Part shown: positions 11,626 through 22,190 of the stretch, in pieces
How the letters are laid out: every line of letters starts with the position of its first letter
Numbering within the stretch: the stretch's first letter is position 1
From: Struthidea cinerea
Taxonomy: Eukaryota; Chordata; Aves; Passeriformes; Corcoracidae
Assembly (NCBI GenBank): GCA_013397865.1
Contig: VZTI01001820.1
Coordinates: 1,592,837 to 1,656,836, forward strand
Length of the DNA: 64,000 nt
Reading direction: 5' to 3'
Notes under the pieces: model-generated
What the model was told of the DNA's origin: nothing
The model's database searches: none
The model's input: only the letters and a program-made list of their open reading frames with translations
Made by a program: the position numbers and the translations under genes

Positions 11626-14600
11626 GGCCACAGGCTTCCGGCCATTTTCCCCTAGGAAGTGCCACCTGAGTCCAGGCACAGCTGATCCAGGAACATGTAG
11701 GTCTTCTGTAGGTCCTGTATCATACCTGGCAGCCCTGGTAGGTGCATTTGGGAGATGCCCATGTTGGAAATTACTCCAGTCCAGGGAAGTGTCCAGGCCG
11801 TGTCTCCAAGGGACAGGAGTCACTCATCAAACTGGTGCTGTGACTAAGAACCATCGTGTCCCAGGGCTTGTCTCAGCTTCATTGCAGCTTTTCAGGGCTA
11901 AACCATGCAATATCCCAGACAACTGGGTATGTTCAAAAGCAGTTGGTCCTGATGAAAGCTGGCCGCAGAACCGGATCCTGAGGGGACTCTTGCAGGACTT
12001 TGATCTGAGGAAGCTCTGGCTCAGACAGATCAATGATCTGAAAATGCTCTAACAGGTGGTCTAAATTTGCACAGTCCTGCTGCACCAAACCCTACCAAAC
12101 AAAAGCAGAGACTGGAAGACATCACATTTCACATCACCAGTTTATAATGGCTAGAAAGAGGTCAGGTTTCTGCCTGACACCTAGGTTTTAAGTTTTCCTC
12201 ATCTTCCCATTTCTACACAGGAAATGCCCAATCCATCAGCCTTTTGTCTTGGATTGCATCTTCTAAACTTTTGGGCTTTCATGTGAGAATCTTTGGACCT
12301 TGATCAACATCCATTTTCCTTAATGCATGATGCTGAGAACTGGATACCAAACTAAACAGAGAATGCACTGGTGCCAATTAGAGCACAATAATTTCTTCTG
12401 TGTCTTACATGAAGCACACTCACAGGTGTGTGTGTCCCAGGATGACATTTCCCTTCTCTTCTGCTGTGGGCAGACGATACCAAGCATTCACACAGTTGCT
12501 GGATCTCTAAAGACGGTGGGTTCCTTTCTGCACAGTCTGCACTGCCTGGCAGGTCACCCTTCATGAGGGCCACAGGTTGGGCTTGTTTGTTGTGGACTTT
12601 TGCATTTGACATTTCCCTCTTAAGTGTTCTTCACTGACATGTATTTGATTTCTGACCACACCTCAGGGGCTTTCAGAATCAATTTGGATCCAAAACTTGT
12701 CTTCCTGTGGGAAATGGTATAGATGACTCGTGGACAAGATGATAATTTATCTTAGTTTGGGTACTAAAAGAGTAGTGAATCCACATGGGCTGCATGGACT
12801 TGTGCTTGACAGGCTGGAGAATTAGTTTACTCAAAAGACTTTAACACTTCAGATAAATTACTATTGGTTTCCCTTCTTTATTAGACTTCATAATGATTTG
12901 GGTATTTAGATTAAAAGATGTACAGATTGTGAGCTGCCTTGTGAGTTGCTTCCCTGTCCCTGGCTACAACCAGTTACTCCAGAACTGTTTTTTATTCTGC
13001 CCCTGCTAAGGACTGGATGTGATGTGGCCTGGAAGGTTAGTTCTGTACTAGGTTCTCCATTCAGGCTCCTGGGAGGTGTGAGCACTGCCAAGGCACAGTG
13101 GGATCTGTAGGAGCACCCAGCACTGAGCAGTTTGCTTCTCATTGTGCCCAAAATGCTGAAAACCATCAAGGGTAAATTGGGCCTGGGGTGTGCCATCTCA
13201 TCCAGCTTAGCGGATCCCGGCGCTGCTGGGTTAGCACAGCCTGGCTCACTCCACTGCCTCCAGGCTGAGTCCCCAGCCCAGGCCTGGGCAGGGGTCACTC
13301 CACCGTTTGGACACTCCATTGTGCCATTAAGCAAGCAGCAAAGAACTTTCTGACTTTCAGCTCTCAAATGTATCATGATTAGATCAGGGTGTGCTGTGAG
13401 TTTTCTTGTTTTCTTAGGTGATCCATGATGTTAGATGCCAGCTATGTGTGTCATAATAGCTTTGGGACACTGCCTTTGCCTAGTCTGTGCCAGATTTGTG
13501 ATAAACCTTGTTGGAACTTTATTTAATCCTCCCAATCTGACAATGAAATATTGACTTTAAAAAAAACCAGCAACCCACAGTCTGTTTTCCAGCTAGTTTT
13601 ACATCTTTCTTGATATTAAACCTAGGCTTTTTCCCACTAATTTCCATGCAAGTATGTTTTCAGGAAGTCTGTTTTCATGCTCATTGAGGAAAATGAACTA
13701 AACTAAGAGGATGTACAAACACGAGTATCCAGCAAACGATTGCTGCTTCAATCCCAGCAGGGCTGTTTGTATAACATTCCTGCAAAGTTAGACATTGACT
13801 TTATTATGGAACCAGGTATTATTTTCTGTTGAAAGCAGTAAAAAATGAAGTTATAGGAGACTTTGCTTTGGAAAAGCAGTAAGAAAGAAGCAAAGAAGCT
13901 TGGCAGCAGACGTGTCAGGTGCTGTAAACCCAGGGAGTGCTGTTAGTTCAAAGAACCTGAGTCTCACAGAATAGATGGTCTCCAGCAACATAAGAGCCAA
14001 CACAGCTCTTTAGAGCTATTACTGTGGCAACTTTGTGATTGACTTCAAAGGTGCTGACTGGACTTGCAAAGGGCTATCAAGGCTTTCTGTGGAGCATCAG
14101 ATATGGGACTACTATTCAATTTGTAAGGACTAGAAACCTCACGTCCCTTTGAACATATGATCCCAAGTGCATCTCATTATTACCAAACAGATCTCTTTCC
14201 AGTTACTGATTGCCTAAGGTGCTGGGTGGCTCTGGATGCCTCAGAAACATGCTAAATTTTTACCAAGATTTTTTGTTAATTCCTATGCCTATACGCAAGT
14301 TCTCTCCCCCCTCCATTTCCTGAAATAATTCCTGTGGGATTAACAGCACCCACGTGTTGGATTTGCTGCACCTGCTCTCAGATGGACTGTGAGTGTGTTC
14401 CACATCTTAAGCAATTCTGCTGCAGAAAGAAAAGATGAGAAAAGTGGCTTAACTGGGTCCTTCATGGCTTCTGGAAACACCTCAGTCTTTGGACAATAAT
14501 CCACAAATGAAGCACAAGCTATTGGTATGACTAGTAAGACTTTCCTCCAGTGACAAGATTCATCATCATTCGTAAGACAAATCCTCATGAATTAATGTAT

Positions 14601-15393
14601 GAATAAGGAAGATGGCAGGTCACTTTAACATCCCCTCTGTGCCCTGATTTCTGTGAGAAAAAAGATGCTGCTCTTTGCCTGGATCCCTGGGACATGCTGC
14701 TGTATAGGCTGAGCTCTCCCCGTGAGGGAGCCTGTCCAGGAAGAGCAAGTGATGATGCAGCTGTTGGCAGCAGTAGCTTCTGCATCTTGACAAATCTTCC
14801 CTCAAAGCCCAGACTGATCTGCAGAGACCCACCCTCACATACACCCCTGGTTATTTGTGCAGTAGAGGTGTCTCTCATTCCTTTCTTCACCGGAGCTCCC
14901 ACGCACAGCTCTGCCTCCTGGGCTCTGGCTGAGAAATCTCCACCTCTGTCCCTTCCACCTCCTCTCTCCATCAGCTTCTTCCAGCCATGCTGGAGTTTGG
15001 AGCTCTTGGAAGGAGTGATGCTTTGTTTAACCCTCATAACCTTTTCTGCCTGAAAATTAAGAAAGAAGGAAAAAAATTAATGTTTTGAGTAAACACGTGA
15101 AACTGTTTTGAACCCCCAGAGCTAAGCTGTGTCTCACAATTAATTATATTTCTCTACAAAGAAATACAGTAGGTCGAAGGACACGGTGCAGTAATACACT
15201 GTGGGGAAGCTGACAGGAGAACAGTAAGTTTGGTCTTAAGTGAAAAATTTTTTGCTTTGCTGGCTCTTGGTATGGAGCCAATAACAACAGAGCAGGAGCT
15301 GTCTTGAAATGACCACGGAGAGCAGGTGTCCTGCAGACAGTGTTGGAACTACTGAAAATAATACTCTGAGTTATGGCACTTCTGTTCGATGTC
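11626..15393. other. Noncoding stretch, no gene seen
   Basis: No exon or repeat family is called. Frames open for 140-156 codons at 11624-12052 and 12906-13376 have no domain, signal peptide or coding-like composition. From 13400 to 14340 the sequence is AT-richer and unique-looking. A 15-mer shared with the SINE at 48.16 kb occurs at 13747-13761 but has no flanking similarity. Confidence 0.5.
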
Positions 15394-15439
15394 TAATAAT
15401 AATAATAATAGTAATAATAATGATGATAATAATAATAAT
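15394..15439 (+). repeat. (TAA)n microsatellite, interrupted
   Basis: About 46 bp of TAA repeats, interrupted by a G at 15411 and by TGATGA at about 15421. On the opposite strand it produces an artefactual poly-leucine frame. The interruptions suggest an old, relatively stable locus. Confidence 0.95.
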
Positions 15440-17334
15440 GTTTGCCTTTGTGGGATGCATGAGCACTGAAATACTGTTTTATTAGCAAACACTTTGGGTC
15501 CCTGGGAAGAGTCATATGGGACCCCCTCCCACCACATGGGAACAAAGAAGTGCCTTTTGTTTTAATGCAAGTTTCAGGGTTTACAATATGCAGTCTGTTG
15601 AGGAGTCAGGAGCTCAAAGCCATGTGAATTAAGAGATTTTCCTCTCTCCAGAGAGCCACACAGGCATCTGCTACCTACCAGCCCTTCTGACAGCAGCTCT
15701 TTTTGTTCCCCATTTTACATGCTGTTTCACTGTAGCAAGCTGAGAAGCGGCACTATATTCCCAGAACCAGGAGTTGTGTCCACAATTCCAGGGGAACAGG
15801 TACTGCTGTTACGACCCCCAATCTATGCTGCCTGCTCCACAAATTCAGGAAAATAATTTTATTGTGCTCAAAACCCTTTCACTCTCCTCCCAGTCAGTGA
15901 AGACCTTTTCATTAAGCAAAAGCCTTGTGTACAGATCTTGAAGGGAGATGAGCACCTGGAGTCCTCTTGAAGCCAGCTTGAAGGAGTTGCTTGCAAGGGC
16001 TAAAGACCTCTCAGGATTTGACTGTGTGGGCTTAACAATTCACCCTCTGACATGCTTTTTATTTCCCCCTAGTGTCTATTATTTTAGACCCTGCACTTTC
16101 TGCAGCATGTGTTTCTCGTCCAGAGTCATGGTATAAAAAACTGCTTTGATTCCTGATACAGCTTCAGCTGGCTTCTCACATCATGCTGCTGAAAGATGAA
16201 TTAGAAATGGTTTCTTGGTGCTGCAGGCATGGCGGAGCGCAGCCGGCTCGCCCCCAGCCCACTCTGGGCAGGCAAAAGGAGTGAGATGAGAGACAGATGG
16301 CACCAGAAACTGGGGGACAAGGGAAAGCTTTCCACTCAGATAAGGCTTCGGTGGCTTTTTGCAACAGTCAGACCAAAACCATTAAGTTCTTGTACTGGTA
16401 ACAGTGAGATTTGTACCTGTATTTATGCCAGGGACTGTAACACTACACGAGAGGCAAGCTTTCTCCCTAAGTACATAAGCTCATAGCTGGGTAGAGGCAG
16501 GAAAAAAATTACCTTATTTCATGTAAGTGAAGCTTAGACATTCCTCTGAAACTTTGAACACCAAATATTGCTGGAGAAGAGCCCCTGGGCTGGGTTGTTT
16601 TTCATGAATTGTGTGGCAAACCATTATTTCTGAAGAAGAGAAGGGCTCACACAAGCAGACGTGCTGCGTTTAACTGAGCTTATATAGTATCAAGTGACTG
16701 AAGGGAAAAGATGAATTGATATCTTGGTCGGTAGCGTTATGGGGGGTTGATAAATTTTATTGATATGGCAATTTTTCTCTTAAGACTAGGTTATTAAAGT
16801 ATGGTGCTAATTGCATGCCAGCATTGTATTAGTCATAACAAGATCATCTGTAACATTTTTTAAGTGCTCTTCCAGATGAGATTACAAATATGCAGAGGAA
16901 AACACAAAAAGTAATTCAGTTTCATGTCACCTCTGGTTTTATGACTGGAAAGAGAAGCACTATAATAGAAACTTATGAAGACACAATTTTTGCTAAGAAA
17001 TGAACTGAAATGATCTGCTAATGTAGGGGTAAGGGGAATAGCATGGCAGGAGAGATGTGGCCAGCGTCAGAAATAAAAAAGTAAGAGGAAATGCTGTATG
17101 GGATAAATAATAAGCCCAGAGAGAAAAACTGGAAGAATAATTACATCAAAGCCAGCCAAGTCCAAGTGCATGTCACTGCTGAGGGCAGGGCAGGACGCAG
17201 GTGGGGTGCTCCAGTTTCCCAGGCAATAGATTCACCTGTTACAACATCACTGAAATCTGCCAAAACCAGAGCATTGTTGGAACTTAAAAGTCACAAGCTT
17301 CCCCAATTCTTCTAATCTAATATGCCTTTGAGCA
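15440..17334. other. Mostly noncoding stretch
   Basis: Apart from the small frame starting at 16229 (listed separately), no gene, repeat family or regulatory block was identified. The part from 16500 to 17000 is AT-rich. Confidence 0.5.
16229..16486 (+). CDS. Hypothetical small ORF with good start context (85 codons)
   Basis: The frame starts at an ATG in a favourable context (GGCATGG) just after an acceptor-like TTGGTGCTGCAG at 16226. The first 20 bp hold four CpGs, unusual for the local background. The N-terminal peptide begins MAERSRLAPSPLWAGKRSEM and is basic and hydrophilic. The second half loses any coding look, and a donor-like CTG|gtaaca lies near 16399. I recognise no family. It could be the start of an exon, but is at least as likely to be a chance frame. 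Confidence 0.12.
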   Translation: MAERSRLAPSPLWAGKRSEMRDRWHQKLGDKGKLSTQIRLRWLFATVRPKPLSSCTGNSEICTCIYARDCNTTREASFLPKYISS

Positions 17335-17658
17335 TAAGATGCAAGAGGGAGGGGAAAAAATGGGAGGAGTCCTTTGAGGGGTGGGTGCAGAAGCAGACAG
17401 AAAGGCCCAAGCTGGAGAAAGCACAAAAGGTTTCTTAAAAGGTGAGAAAAATTCCTGAGAAAAAAAAAAATCAGTTAGGACCAACAAGAGAGCTGAATTT
17501 CTACCTCTCAGGGTGAACTGAAAAATCAAATCAGGGCATGTTAACACACATAATCTGTGATGGAGTGAGGGACAGTGGGGGGAAAGGAAAAGAAAACCTG
17601 GCACAAGGAAGAACAGGTGGGGATCGAGGATAAGCTCCTTTCTCTTGTTTCTTGGCAG

Positions 17659-17729
17659 TATCCTGCCACCTTGGTGGGTGTCTGGTCTGAGTCAAAGAGC
17701 ATCAGCAGGATGCAAAATGTGTGTATCAG
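17659..17729 (+). other. Candidate 71-bp coding exon (model A, exon 1)
   Basis: A very good acceptor (TTTCTCTTGTTTCTTGGCAG) and donor (ATCAG|gtacgg) bound 71 bp that are open in phase 0, reading YPATLVGVWSESKSISRMQN and ending with two bases (AG) of a split codon. It sits inside the purine-rich tract but is itself balanced in composition. Its outgoing phase matches the candidate terminal exon at 18788. No protein family was recognised. Chance remains a serious alternative. Confidence 0.2.
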
Positions 17730-18305
17730 GTACGGGGTGGTGCTGGGCAAGTGCAGAGGGTGGTCAGAGCGCAGCACGACTGCTCCTGAGAGGTGACAGT
17801 GCAGGTGATGCTGTTACACCATTCACAGCACTTGGAGGATGTCAGAGGGGAAGCGATGGTTGGTGGCTGGTGCAGAACTTGAGAAACCAGAGGCAAAGAG
17901 CACAGCTGGAGAGAGGGGGAGAGAGAGGCAGTCAGGAGGGAAAGCCTTCTCTGCTAGGGCAATTGTCCACGGGGAAGGCAATAGAGGTGTTCTTCACAGG
18001 CCAGGCTAAGCAGCTTCTTTCCATCTGCTCATAAAGGAGGAATATCCAAATCTCCACTTTGCTTCAGGTCCTCTTGAGTTTAATGCTGCTTCGAGGCATC
18101 AGGAGGTTTCTCTGAAGCAAATGCAAATACAGGGAGGCAGTGGTGGAACTGGAAAAATGGGAGACACTGTGGGGAAGACACCTCTGTTAGGCCACGGACA
18201 GCAAGAGAGATTTACAGGAGATAGAAAAGAATATACAGACATTGTGACAGAAAACTGGGGAAAAAAGGAAATCAGTCCTGTGGTAGGAGCAGGCTGAGGC
18301 CAGCA

Positions 18306-18339
18306 GGGAGAGGGACTGGGAAGAGGGACAGGGCTGGGG
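18306..18339 (+). other. G-quadruplex motif, six G-runs
   Basis: Runs of three or four Gs occur at 18306, 18312, 18318, 18325, 18331 and 18336, separated by loops AGA, ACT, AAGA, ACA and CT. Four runs with loops of at most 7 nt meet the usual criterion; six are present, so several folds are possible. It lies on the purine strand of the tract described separately. Confidence 0.85.
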
Positions 18340-18624
18340 AGGCTTTTGATCAAGAGCTTTAGGCTGAGGGTTTGGGCTGAAGAGGCTGTGAAGTCCAGGC
18401 AGATGTTTTGCCCTGATGGTCTGCTCATACTACTGGGTTCACTGACTGGGCAGGAAAAGGCATCCTGCAGCCAGCGTTGTGGCCCAGGCTGTGACTGTTT
18501 GTTGCCCTATTAAAGCTTTTACAAAGTACCTATAGTCATGGAGCAGTACCTGCTTCTGCCAGAGACACTTACTGAACACCAAAGCAGAGTGGCTTTAATT
18601 ACGCTCCTTTTTGTCATCAGCCAT

Positions 18625-18706
18625 AATATCTGCAATATCAAAACAGCTTTAAATAGGTGTTTTGGTAATATTTGCAATGGCAGATGAGACTTGAATAGGT
18701 GTTTTG
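18625..18706 (+). repeat. Diverged two-copy tandem duplication, 42-bp period
   Basis: Copies at 18625-18664 and 18667-18706 align without gaps over 40 bp with 31 matches. The last 13 bp (AATAGGTGTTTTG) are identical and the first 12 differ at one base. The divergence sits in the middle. It is too short for a known transposon and is read as an old tandem duplication. Confidence 0.8.
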
Positions 18707-18787
18707 TGTAGAACAACCTTTTCTCTTAGCAGTTTGTGCAGTGCACATGGGTGAGCAAGTTTCATTTCTGCTTTCTGTCTCTTTTAG

Positions 18788-19030
18788 GTTTATGCATTTT
18801 AGAATTGGGCCTCTGGCAGGCTGTGTAGGAAGAGCACTGCTCTCAGATGTCTGTGGGCAGCTCTTATGAGAATGAAATTATGCCCCTTTTGTGTGACAGT
18901 GCCCCATAATTTAAAAGTAAATTCCCTTTAACATGTTTTAACTCATCATAGGCAAAAACCCAACAGGAGACATAGTCCTGAGTTTTCAATTAAATCACTT
19001 TTCCAATAAAAACCTACGAATTCCAGGGGC
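18788..19030 (+). other. Candidate terminal exon with stop and AATAAA (model A, exon 2)
   Basis: The acceptor TGCTTTCTGTCTCTTTTAG is strong. The first base completes the split AG codon left by 17659-17729, and 26 further codons (FMHFRIGPLAGCVGRALL...) are open to a TGA at 18867-18869. AATAAA follows at 19005-19010, giving a 3' UTR of ordinary length. The combination of phase match, stop and polyadenylation signal is suggestive, but each part is weak alone and the peptide is unfamiliar. Confidence 0.18.
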
Positions 19031-19359
19031 AGATTAAAACTTTGCTTGAAGTCATACACTTCTGCATAGTTCAAAGGTTGCTGGGTAAATTCCCCAGGAG
19101 CATCCCTCCACCTTCCATCCACCACAGTCACTTGACTGAGCAGTGGGAGGAAGAGCTGGGGAGGACAGGCTGTGGGGAGAGTTGCCGAGAAACGCACAGC
19201 AAAAGCAAAAGCAATGGGAGAGGAGCCAGGGGGATGGAGCAGCTCCCTCGTGCAGGGCCGAGTGTTAGCATTAGAGTTTGTTTTTGCTGGAGAAGCAGGA
19301 AATGCTTCAGCTTCTGCAGTGGGACTGGTGTTCCTTGGAGTATTTCCAGCCCAGTCCCG

Positions 19360-19665
19360 CTGCTGGTTCCTCTTTCACGGCCGATGCTCTTCCTCATGCA
19401 CGTGTTTCTTCCGTGCAGCCCGGGGCACTGGCCGCGGTGGCTGTGGTGGCCCTGCACCACCTCCTCCAAGAGAGGGAGTGGCAGAACCCGGGCCTGGAAG
19501 CAGAGCCAGAAATAGGGAAGCCGGTTATCTGAATCACAGCGTCCCAGTTTAGCCTCTCCTGGTCACATGCCGTCTGTTCCCTGACAGCCCCGCGCTAAGG
19601 TTACAGACATCAGCAGAGCCCTGCTCCGACGCTCTGCCTTCCAGTCACAAGTGGAGTCACGAGCT
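19360..19665. promoter_or_regulatory. CpG-rich patch
   Basis: About 16 CpG dinucleotides fall in roughly 300 bp, against very few in the surrounding kilobases. They include CGGCCG, GCCGCGG, CCCGGG and CCGACGC. The patch is short of the usual CpG-island length but could be a weak promoter or a hypomethylated exon. It overlaps the candidate terminal exon at 19419-19532, and high GC at codon third positions in a bird exon would give the same signal. Confidence 0.4.
19419..19532 (+). other. Candidate terminal coding exon
   Basis: A pyrimidine-rich acceptor (CGTGTTTCTTCCGTGCAG) ends at 19418. From there a phase-0 frame of 37 codons runs to a TGA at 19530-19532. It begins PGALAAVAVVALHHLLQE and ends in GKPVI. 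The first part is a short hydrophobic Ala/Val/Leu helix, the rest acidic. Codon third positions are mostly G or C, as in many bird exons. No AATAAA lies close downstream, which weakens the terminal-exon reading. No protein family was recognised. Confidence 0.25.
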
Positions 19666-22094
19666 GGAAAAAAAGCAAATACAAGCTTAAACTGCAACAT
19701 CTTGAGGCAAAGATGAAGAGAAGGAAAAAAAAAAAGCCGACACCTGATGGGGACGGCTGTAATGTTCTGCATTTTCTTACATAAAAGCTCTTTCTCAGCT
19801 GTCCCAGTTTAAAAGTGTAGGTGAGGGTTTAGTCATGTTAAAACTGGCGTCTCTGAGGCTGCCGTTGTTTGTCACATTGCTAAAATGAGGTTCAGTTATA
19901 ATAGGAAGGATACTGGTAATGATTGGGGTCCAGATACTCAGAAGAAAAGAGAAAACATTGCTGGCAGAAACAGCAGACACCCAGACAACAACTGTAATGG
20001 GTGTATCAAACTGGATGCTTGCATAACAATATATTTTATTGAAGGCAAATCTGTTCTGCAGCACTTCTTTCTTGCTTCTTTCCTCCTAGGGTGACTGCAT
20101 TTTGGTCAGCTTGCTCTAAGCCCAGTGCTGGTGCCAGATATGTCAGGGCACTGACTCTGTTTCAGCAGTGAAGCTGAGGCCGGACACCGGGGGTCTGCCA
20201 CCTTCCAGCTCTAGGGCTGGGTCTTACACAGCACCATGGCAGGCTGACCCCACCAGGCTTCCCAGCACCCCTTTGGGATGCATCCTGCATGTGCCCTGGC
20301 CATGGGCCATGCTTCCAGGATTCCCAGAGGGAAGCTCTGGTGCACAGACAACAGCAGCCATCACATGCTCGTGGGACCATCAGTGACCAGGACGGGACAC
20401 AAAAATCAGTTCACAGTGAGTCTTGTCAGCCATGGGCAGACACCAGAGGGACAACTCACTTCCAGCTGGTCTTGTCTCCCCCTCATTCCCTGTACAACGG
20501 TGAAGGTGGCACAGGGCTTCCCACAGTGTTTGGTCATGGGGGGCAGTTCTTTTGCACTGGCTCTTTCTGGTAAGGGAGCAGCAAGCAGAACCCACAGCTG
20601 GCTGCCCTCCTGGGGTCAAGAAAACTCAAAAACCCCAAAAAGAAGTGAAATCACTCTTTCTAGAACATGGAAATGCTGAGGAGGTGCTTCATGCTCCAGC
20701 AGCCAGAGAGGTTTGAAGGGCAACAGAAATCCCCCGATGTGTCAGCAGTAGGTGAGGAAGAAGGGGCAGCACTGCAAACATCAGAAGGAAGCAGCTGGCA
20801 GGCAGCTGAGGCAGTGATGAGGAGCTGCTTAGTCCCTCCTGGCACCAAGGAAGGGGACAAGAGACAGGGAGCATGCCCCAAGACATGGAGAAGGGCACAG
20901 TGAAGGAAGACAGCGACCCACTGCCAGCCTCAAACACCCAAAGAGGAGTGAGTGTGATGTGTAAGAACTGCACCACAACTACCCTGAGAGAGGTCAGGAT
21001 CAGGCTTCCCTCAGGAATCCCTGCAACAATTTTTTCCTATTTCTATTGTAATCCTGCAATTCCGCTGTTCTGCTTGTAATCTCCTCACAAAAGGGATTCT
21101 AAGCAAAGCTATGGGGTGTGTCTACAAGGCAGAGTTTTCAGTATAGGTTTCTTAATCAATCTTTCCTGAAAATTGTATGTTATAATACAGTGAAACATTT
21201 AAAAGTGAGGAGGCATCTAAAACATAAAGCATAATAAAAGTTTTTGGTGTAGTGACCAAATTACAATGATTGCAAGGGCATGGGCCTGAGATCCTAAGGC
21301 AAGCCAACATGCAATATATCTTTTTTTTAAAAAAAAAGCAAAGGTAAGAAAGGCAAAGAAAGGGGGCCCTGGAAGGAATACTTTTTGCATTAAGAGATTA
21401 TAAGTAATAACAACCAGCTGGAGAATGAAAGATCTCAAATTTATGTAGAGATTGTCGAGCTACTCAGACTCAGCATGCCAAGAAGATAAACCTCTCTCTT
21501 CCAGGTCAAGTTACTGCCAGGTAAATTATGTCTGAGCTCTATTTGTAAGAAGCAATAGTGACCTCGCATGGCTTTCTAAATTATTCCAGCAGATTGTGAT
21601 CCCTGTTCTTGTTATTACCTTGATGAAATAATCTAAATTCAAATCAGACAGCCCGGTCTGAATGCCAGGGCACTCCTGTTCTCCTGGAAATGAAACTTCA
21701 TTACATGATGGGAAAGTTGGTGGCATGGGGTGGGAGAAAGGAAATACCGTTCAGCCCTTGAAGGATCCTGACATCATGGACAGGGACTGATAATAAGTAT
21801 CTAATACTTATTTGCATCCAGTATTTTCAATATCAGTTATCTCCTTGCAGCTGACTTGGGACAGTGAAAGAGTGATATCCCAGCTTTGATGTTCCCCTGC
21901 TGACAATTTTTGGGCAGCACTTTTGGGCAGCAGCGTCTATTTGAGAGAAAAATTTTATTTTCACAGCCCTTTTGATATAACAGACATTTGATTTCTAAGA
22001 CATCAGTAACAGTTCAGTGTAGGCACTGAATAGAGGAGCTCCTGAGAAAACTCCCTCTCTGTTCTCCATGGTCCTATTACAAAGCTCCTACAGG
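19666..22094. other. Noncoding stretch, no gene seen
   Basis: No gene or repeat family is called. Small items: an A-run near 19727-19737, a T8A9 run at 21321-21337, and a 13-bp tandem duplication at 21908-21933 (TTTTGGGCAGCA twice). Frames open for over 120 codons around 20278-20680 show no domain. Confidence 0.5.
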
Positions 22095-22190
22095 GCTTGG
22101 GCCAGGATCCTTACAAATGGGAAACAGCAGTCTCCCACACACTGACCCTCAGCAAAGTCAGTAGCATTTTTCTATGGAACATGCAAGGCA
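22095..22190 (+). repeat. Possible ancient amniote repeat
   Basis: The segment starts GGGCCAGGATCCTTACAAAT and continues to AAGTCAGTAGCATTTTTCTA. This arrangement recalls an old repeat common in reptile genomes (GGGCCAGATCC..., then a GACTTCAATGG-like motif). The match is diverged and from memory; it may be chance. Confidence 0.2.

Larger units (their letters stand above)
17335..18440 (+). other. Purine-rich tract (about 1.1 kb)
   Basis: The plus strand is strongly purine-skewed in blocks (17335-17480, 17560-17620, 17880-17945, 18110-18380) with many GGGA, GAGA and AAAGG runs. The complementary strand therefore shows long pyrimidine-coded, artefactual frames. The tract contains the G-quadruplex motif at 18306-18339. 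The skew could reflect transcription-linked asymmetry or an old expanded polypurine repeat. Confidence 0.6.

Noticed and set aside
13747..13761. Second copy of the SINE (shared 15-mer TTCAATCCCAGCAGG)
   Set aside because: Similarity to 48161-48175 does not extend into the tRNA body or the CR1 tail.
15349..15537. Minus-strand poly-leucine frame
   Set aside because: It is the translation of the (TAA)n microsatellite.
17317..17604. Minus-strand Phe/Ser/Pro-rich frame
   Set aside because: It is the complement of the purine-rich tract, a composition artefact.
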